NCBI GenBank assembly: GCA_009777005.1
Contig: WRMT01000140.1
Span: forward strand, 1-7,919
Source: Methanobrevibacter sp.
GTDB taxonomy: Archaea > Methanobacteriota > Methanobacteria > Methanobacteriales > Methanobacteriaceae
Direction: 5' to 3'
Length of the DNA stretch: 7,919 bases
This document shows, piece by piece, positions 5,731-7,919 of this stretch. The translations under genes were made by a program, and so were the position numbers. The first letter of the stretch is position 1. The number at the start of each line of letters is the position of its first letter. The notes below the pieces were generated by a model, which was not told where the DNA came from, ran no database searches, and saw only the letters and a list, made by a program, of their open reading frames with translations.

Positions 5731-5752
5731 TATTTTACTTTTTTTTTTTTTT
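5716..5752 (+). terminator. Hairpin plus T14 terminator overlapping the stop codon
   Basis: GTAAAATATT (5716-5725) and AATATTTTAC (5729-5738) form a perfect 10-bp stem with a 3-nt loop, followed directly by 14 T (5739-5752). The stop codon TAA (5728-5730) lies in the loop and right arm. The form is that of a bacterial-type intrinsic terminator with an AT-rich stem; T-rich sequence continues to about 5810. Confidence 0.75.
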
Positions 5753-6191
5753 AATTTTATTTTTTTATATATCTTAATTTTTTTTAATATCTTAATATTT
5801 TTTTTTAATCAAGTTATAATAATGTAGTTTTTCAAATTTTTTATATTACTATTTTTAGCTATCTATAAAACTTTATTATAACACTAGAAATAAAGTTTCA
5901 AGTAATAATAATTTTTAATATTCCTTTATTAATTAATTTATAAGATTATAATTTAAATTTTTTAATAAAAATAATTATTAATCATTTATTTTAAAAAATA
6001 ATATTTATTAAATAGGTTTTTTGAAAATTAACTGATTTTTATAAATATGGCTACTTAAGGAATAATTAATTGAATAATTATTAATTAAACTTCAAATCAA
6101 AATTTCTCGAAACATTTAAGTAATAAAAATATTTATAATGATTAATAATATAAAATATTTGAGTTTTATTTTTTATTTGAGGTGATAAGAT
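5731..6191. other. AT-rich intergenic region before the PepSY-like gene
   Basis: After the terminator no gene is visible in 461 bases. A dyad TAATTAAT (6063-6070) / ATTAATTA (6080-6087) occurs, which is unremarkable in this composition. A TATA-like atttataa at about 6131-6138 would place transcription start near 6160, giving a leader of about 30 nt with the SD GAGGTGAT at 6179-6186. Confidence 0.5.
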
Positions 6192-6581
6192 ATGGATAAG
6201 AAAATTATATTAGCTATTGTGGCGATTGTAATCATAGGTGGGGGTATATTTATTTTAACCCAACCTGAACCTGATACTGGACAGTATATTGGGGAAGAAA
6301 AAGCAATTGAAATTTTTAACAATAGAAATTCAACAGACGACTTTAGAATGGTTGTTGCTTATGGTTATTTAACTCATGGATCAGCTGATGGGCATGGGCA
6401 TGGACGAGGTTCAGTTTCTACATACAGTCATTCAGGTTATCCTCCCCTTGATAAAGTTGATTCAGCTAAGTTAACAGATTTTGAAGGAAAAAAAGTGTAT
6501 GAAGTCGAAGCAAAATTTACAGGACAAAAAGTATCTGTATATGTATATATAGATGCTGTAACTGGTAAATTTATAAAATAA
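6192..6581 (+). CDS. Membrane-anchored PepSY-like protein with His/Gly-rich loop
   Basis: This 129-residue protein has an MDKK start and a single transmembrane anchor or uncleaved signal (residues 4-23, glycine-rich at the end), so the rest should lie outside the membrane. A PepSY-like region covers about 30-129: an initial GEEKAIEIFNNR helix, then YEVEAKFTGQKVSVYVYIDAVTG near the C-terminus, the usual strand pair ending in a D-x-x-TG turn. Between them is an insertion THGSADGHGHGRGS (61-74) with His62, His68 and His70, plus His80, which could bind a metal ion; that is inference. PepSY domains often occur in extracellular inhibitory or sensing proteins, but no target can be named. The start is set by GAGGTGAT 5 nt upstream. 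It appears monocistronic. Assignment to PepSY rests on pattern, not a profile search. Confidence 0.65.
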   Translation: MDKKIILAIVAIVIIGGGIFILTQPEPDTGQYIGEEKAIEIFNNRNSTDDFRMVVAYGYLTHGSADGHGHGRGSVSTYSHSGYPPLDKVDSAKLTDFEGKKVYEVEAKFTGQKVSVYVYIDAVTGKFIK

Positions 6582-6616
6582 GCTTGAATTTTTTCATTTT
6601 CTTTTTTTTAATACTA

Positions 6617-6791
6617 TTTTTTTTTTAAATATTTTATTGGATTAATAAATTTTTAGTTTTAATTATTTTCCTGTATTTTTAGTAAAATTTAATTAAACTT
6701 TTTTTTTTAAATATTTTATTTAGATTAATAAATTTTTAGTTTTAATTATTTTCCTGTATTTTTAGTAAAATTTAATTAAACTTTTTTTTTT
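6617..6791. repeat. Tandem duplication of an 82/83-bp unit with T10 at each boundary
   Basis: Copy 1 is 6617-6698 and copy 2 is 6699-6781; each begins with ten T, and a third T10 follows at 6782-6791. The two copies are identical except for one small difference (attgg-att against atttagatt). Each unit contains gttttaattatttt and aaaatttaattaaac, which can pair as an imperfect A/T hairpin ahead of the next T10, so the array may act as a double terminator for the PepSY-like gene. Confidence 0.85.
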
Positions 6792-6797
6792 ATAAAT

Positions 6798-6860
6798 GGT
6801 ACTTAACTTTTTTATATTTTCTAGTTGGGAATAGATGAAATATATGCTGTTAAAAGTACC
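6798..6860. repeat. Long imperfect inverted repeat
   Basis: GGTACTTAAC (6798-6807) faces GTTAAAAGTACC (6849-6860), pairing fully except for two extra A in the right arm. Nested inside, tatattttc (about 6813-6821) faces gaaatata (about 6837-6844). The whole can fold into a two-part stem of about 63 nt with a loop near tagttgggaatagat. Confidence 0.55.
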
Positions 6861-6890
6861 TCTTTAATCTACAAAGTTATTAATATTTTC

Positions 6891-6909
6891 ATATTTTTTG
6901 AAAAAATAT
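6891..6909. repeat. 19-nt palindrome
   Basis: ATATTTTTTGAAAAAATAT consists of two perfect 9-nt arms around a single G at 6900. It may be an operator or a cruciform-prone site upstream of the zinc-ribbon/HTH gene. Such A/T dyads arise by chance more easily in this composition. Confidence 0.45.
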
Positions 6910-6984
6910 AATTATTCACATTGTTAAATATGTCATATTTTGATATTTCAGAAATAACTATATATTAATGAACATTCAAATTAG

Positions 6985-6995
6985 TATATATTAAT
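6985..6995 (+). promoter_or_regulatory. TATA-like box, second of two copies, for the zinc-ribbon/HTH gene
   Basis: TATATATTAAT occurs at 6959-6969 and again at 6985-6995. The second copy predicts transcription start around 7015, close to the 5' arm of the 7011-7032 hairpin, with the SD about 22 nt further on. The first copy would start near the second box. Confidence 0.4.
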
Positions 6996-7010
6996 ATTCA
7001 TTTCTAAATC

Positions 7011-7032
7011 ATCATTTAAACAAATAAATGAT
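7011..7032 (+). promoter_or_regulatory. Perfect 8-bp hairpin just before the ribosome-binding site
   Basis: ATCATTTA (7011-7018) pairs fully with TAAATGAT (7025-7032) around a 6-nt loop. It ends 4 nt before the SD GAGGT (7037-7041) of the zinc-ribbon/HTH gene. As DNA it is a plausible dyad operator for autoregulation; as RNA it would sit at the very 5' end of the message. Confidence 0.45.
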
Positions 7033-7048
7033 TTTTGAGGTTTTAAAG

Positions 7049-7438
7049 ATGAAATTAGATTATTTATGCAGTGGACTGAATGTTACGGATGATAAACAAG
7101 CTATTGAAATTTTTCGTTGTATCCGTTGGGCAAATGGAGTTTATTGCCCAGAATGTAAGTCATTTGATATTATAATGGCAGGGGGAGGAAAGTATGGGAA
7201 ACTTAATAGATATATTTGTAAAAATTGCAACATTCATTTCAACGACTTTGCAGGAACAATTTTTCACAAAAGCAAAATTTCATTAGGGGAAATTTTTTAT
7301 ATTTTAAGTAACTTAGGTACTAGAAGTATTAAACAAATATCTGAGGAATTAAGTTGTAGTAGGCAAACAGTTCATAGAATATCAAAAGTATTTCATGATG
7401 AAATCAACAAACAAACTAAAAGAAAACAAAATATATAA
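7049..7438 (+). CDS. Zinc-ribbon/HTH protein like the N-terminus of IS1595 transposases, no catalytic domain
   Basis: The frame is open from ATG 7028, but GAGGT (7037-7041) is 7 nt before ATG 7049, so the shorter 129-residue protein is preferred. Residue numbers use that start. A zinc ribbon is formed by Cys33, Cys36 (WANGVYCPECKS) and Cys57, Cys60 (RYICKNCNIHF), followed by FAGTIFHKSKISL (67-79), a block typical of IS1595/ISXO2-type transposases. Residues about 90-115 (TRSIKQISEELSCSRQTVHRISK) form a helix-turn-helix. The protein then stops at a Lys-rich tail. Full transposases of this family are around 300 residues with a DDE-type nuclease domain, absent here in all frames downstream. It is therefore either a relic of an insertion sequence or a domesticated DNA-binding regulator. 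The reading frame is intact over all motifs. Dyads precede it and repeats follow it, but no terminal inverted repeats of an element could be identified. Confidence 0.75.
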   Translation: MKLDYLCSGLNVTDDKQAIEIFRCIRWANGVYCPECKSFDIIMAGGGKYGKLNRYICKNCNIHFNDFAGTIFHKSKISLGEIFYILSNLGTRSIKQISEELSCSRQTVHRISKVFHDEINKQTKRKQNI

Positions 7439-7630
7439 TTTACTAAATCTTATAGTCGAACCCTGTGTTAAAACTTTAGCTCTTAGTACGATATAATATT
7501 ATCTTCCTTATGCTATGAATCAAGACATTATGGGGAAGAATTAGCATATATTTAAATGACTTGTGGGGATAAGTAAAATTTTGGACTTTTGTGCATAAAT
7601 TTAAATACTTTTTTTTATAAATATATTAAA
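7439..7630. other. Spacer between the zinc-ribbon/HTH gene and the 80-bp array
   Basis: No gene and no remaining transposase domain are recognised. Two interleaved inverted repeats lie at 7502-7548: TCTTCC/GGAAGA and TATGCTA/TAGCATA. The last 20-odd bases before 7631 (T8 then ataaatatattaaa) resemble a decayed half-unit of the following array. Confidence 0.45.
7502..7548. repeat. Interleaved inverted repeats with pseudoknot topology
   Basis: TCTTCC (7502-7507) is complementary to GGAAGA (7534-7539), and TATGCTA (7509-7515) to TAGCATA (7542-7548). The arms alternate in the order A, B, A', B', so both stems could form together only as an H-type pseudoknot in RNA. The DNA could instead be a nested protein-binding site. 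Confidence 0.4.
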
Positions 7631-7919
7631 GTTTTTCTTATACGAAAAATATTTATGTATTTTTTTAAAAGTTTTTCTTATATTAAGAATTTTTTGATAT
7701 TTTTTAAAGAGTTTTTCTTATACGAAAAATATTTAGGTATTTCTTTAAAAGTTTTTCTTATATTAGGAATGTTTTAATATTTTTTAAGAAATTTTTTATA
7801 TACGAAAAATATTTAGGTATTTCTTTAAAAATTTTTCTTATATAAAGTATATTTTGATATTTTTTAAGAAATTTTTTTTATAAGAAAAATATTTAGGTAT
7901 TTCTTTAAAAATTTTTCTT
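7631..7919. repeat. Tandem array, 80-bp period made of alternating 40-bp half-units, cut by the window end
   Basis: Units start at 7631, 7711, 7791 and 7871; the fourth is cut off by the window end. Each 80-bp unit is a half-unit A (core cgaaaaatatttaggtattt) followed by a half-unit B (core gatattttttaaag). Both halves begin with (g/a)tttttcttata, and the first A and B types agree at about 31 of 40 positions. A at 7711 differs from A at 7631 by only two bases. In A units TTTTTCTTATACGAAAAA is a near-palindrome. No gaps or unrelated spacers occur, so this is a satellite-like array and not a CRISPR. The period is not a multiple of three, so it is not coding. Confidence 0.9.

Larger units (their letters stand above)
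6582..7048. other. Repeat-rich intergenic region before the zinc-ribbon/HTH gene
   Basis: No gene is seen. From left to right it holds T-rich terminator sequence, an 82/83-bp tandem duplication bounded by T10 tracts (6617-6791), a long imperfect hairpin (6798-6860), a 19-nt palindrome (6891-6909), two TATA-like copies 26 bp apart (6959-6995) and a perfect 8-bp stem (7011-7032) just before the SD. This density of repeats and dyads is higher than in the other intergenic regions. Confidence 0.6.

Noticed and set aside
6063..6087. TAATTAAT/ATTAATTA dyad upstream of the PepSY-like gene
   Set aside because: It contains only A and T in a background of nearly only A and T, so it carries little information.
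7028..7048. ATG 7028 as the start of the zinc-ribbon/HTH protein
   Set aside because: It has no SD of its own and overlaps the 7025-7032 hairpin arm, while GAGGT at 7037 is correctly spaced for ATG 7049.
7450..7466. tRNA T-loop-like GGGTTCGA on the minus strand
   Set aside because: The flanking bases do not form a T-arm stem, and no acceptor or anticodon arm can be folded nearby.
7395..7496. 33-codon frame overlapping the end of the zinc-ribbon/HTH gene in the +1 frame, tested as a frameshifted remainder of the transposase
   Set aside because: No DDE-domain motif is recognisable, and it ends after about 20 codons past the first stop.
7589..7777. 62-codon Phe/Lys/Ile-rich frame in the tandem array
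   Set aside because: It merely translates the repeat; an 80-bp period shifts frame each unit, so no repeated protein is maintained, and there is no SD.
7631..7919. CRISPR array
   Set aside because: The repeated units are contiguous and related along their whole length; there are no unrelated spacers of constant size.

Overview
The window is archaeal and most likely from the Methanobacteriales, probably Methanobrevibacter (Methanosphaera is the main alternative). The evidence is: a strongly AT-rich sequence with AGA/ATA/TTA-rich codon use; a 66-residue stand-alone histone; tRNA-wyosine synthase TYW1; a ferredoxin-dependent 2-oxoacid oxidoreductase gamma subunit next to succinyl-CoA synthetase; and a secreted protein with pseudomurein-binding repeats, which are only useful to a methanogen with a pseudomurein wall. 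The species cannot be fixed from this sequence alone.

Layout. Positions 1-188 are AT-rich upstream sequence with a TATA-like box. korC (189-737) and sucC (863-1969) follow on the plus strand. They encode the gamma subunit of 2-oxoglutarate:ferredoxin oxidoreductase and the beta subunit of succinyl-CoA synthetase, consecutive steps (succinate to succinyl-CoA to 2-oxoglutarate) of the incomplete reductive TCA pathway of methanogens. Positions 1970-2276 hold a T-rich terminator, a perfect 18-bp palindrome and a 20-codon small ORF with a Shine-Dalgarno (SD) site. taw1/TYW1 (3242-2277, minus) looks leaderless. A 940-bp non-coding stretch with two families of degenerate tandem repeats separates it from a divergent histone gene (4183-4383) with a textbook TATA box and SD. 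Next come a secreted pseudomurein-binding/transglutaminase-like protein (4789-5730, real start probably upstream at a non-standard codon near 4771) and a membrane-anchored PepSY-like protein (6192-6581). The last gene is a short zinc-ribbon/HTH protein (7049-7438) resembling the N-terminus of IS1595-type transposases but lacking the catalytic domain. From 7631 to the window end runs a tandem array with an exact 80-bp period, built of alternating 40-bp half-units.

The first half is ordinary core metabolism, RNA modification and chromatin. The second half (about 4.4 kb onward) is accessory: cell-surface proteins, a transposase relic or domesticated DNA-binding protein, and many repeats. The most interesting points are the repeat-rich surroundings of the zinc-ribbon/HTH gene, the 80-bp two-tier array, the 30-bp-period repeat upstream of the histone, the duplicated translation start region of sucC, the apparent non-AUG start of the wall protein, and the palindrome plus small ORF downstream of sucC. 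No tRNA, rRNA or CRISPR array was found.
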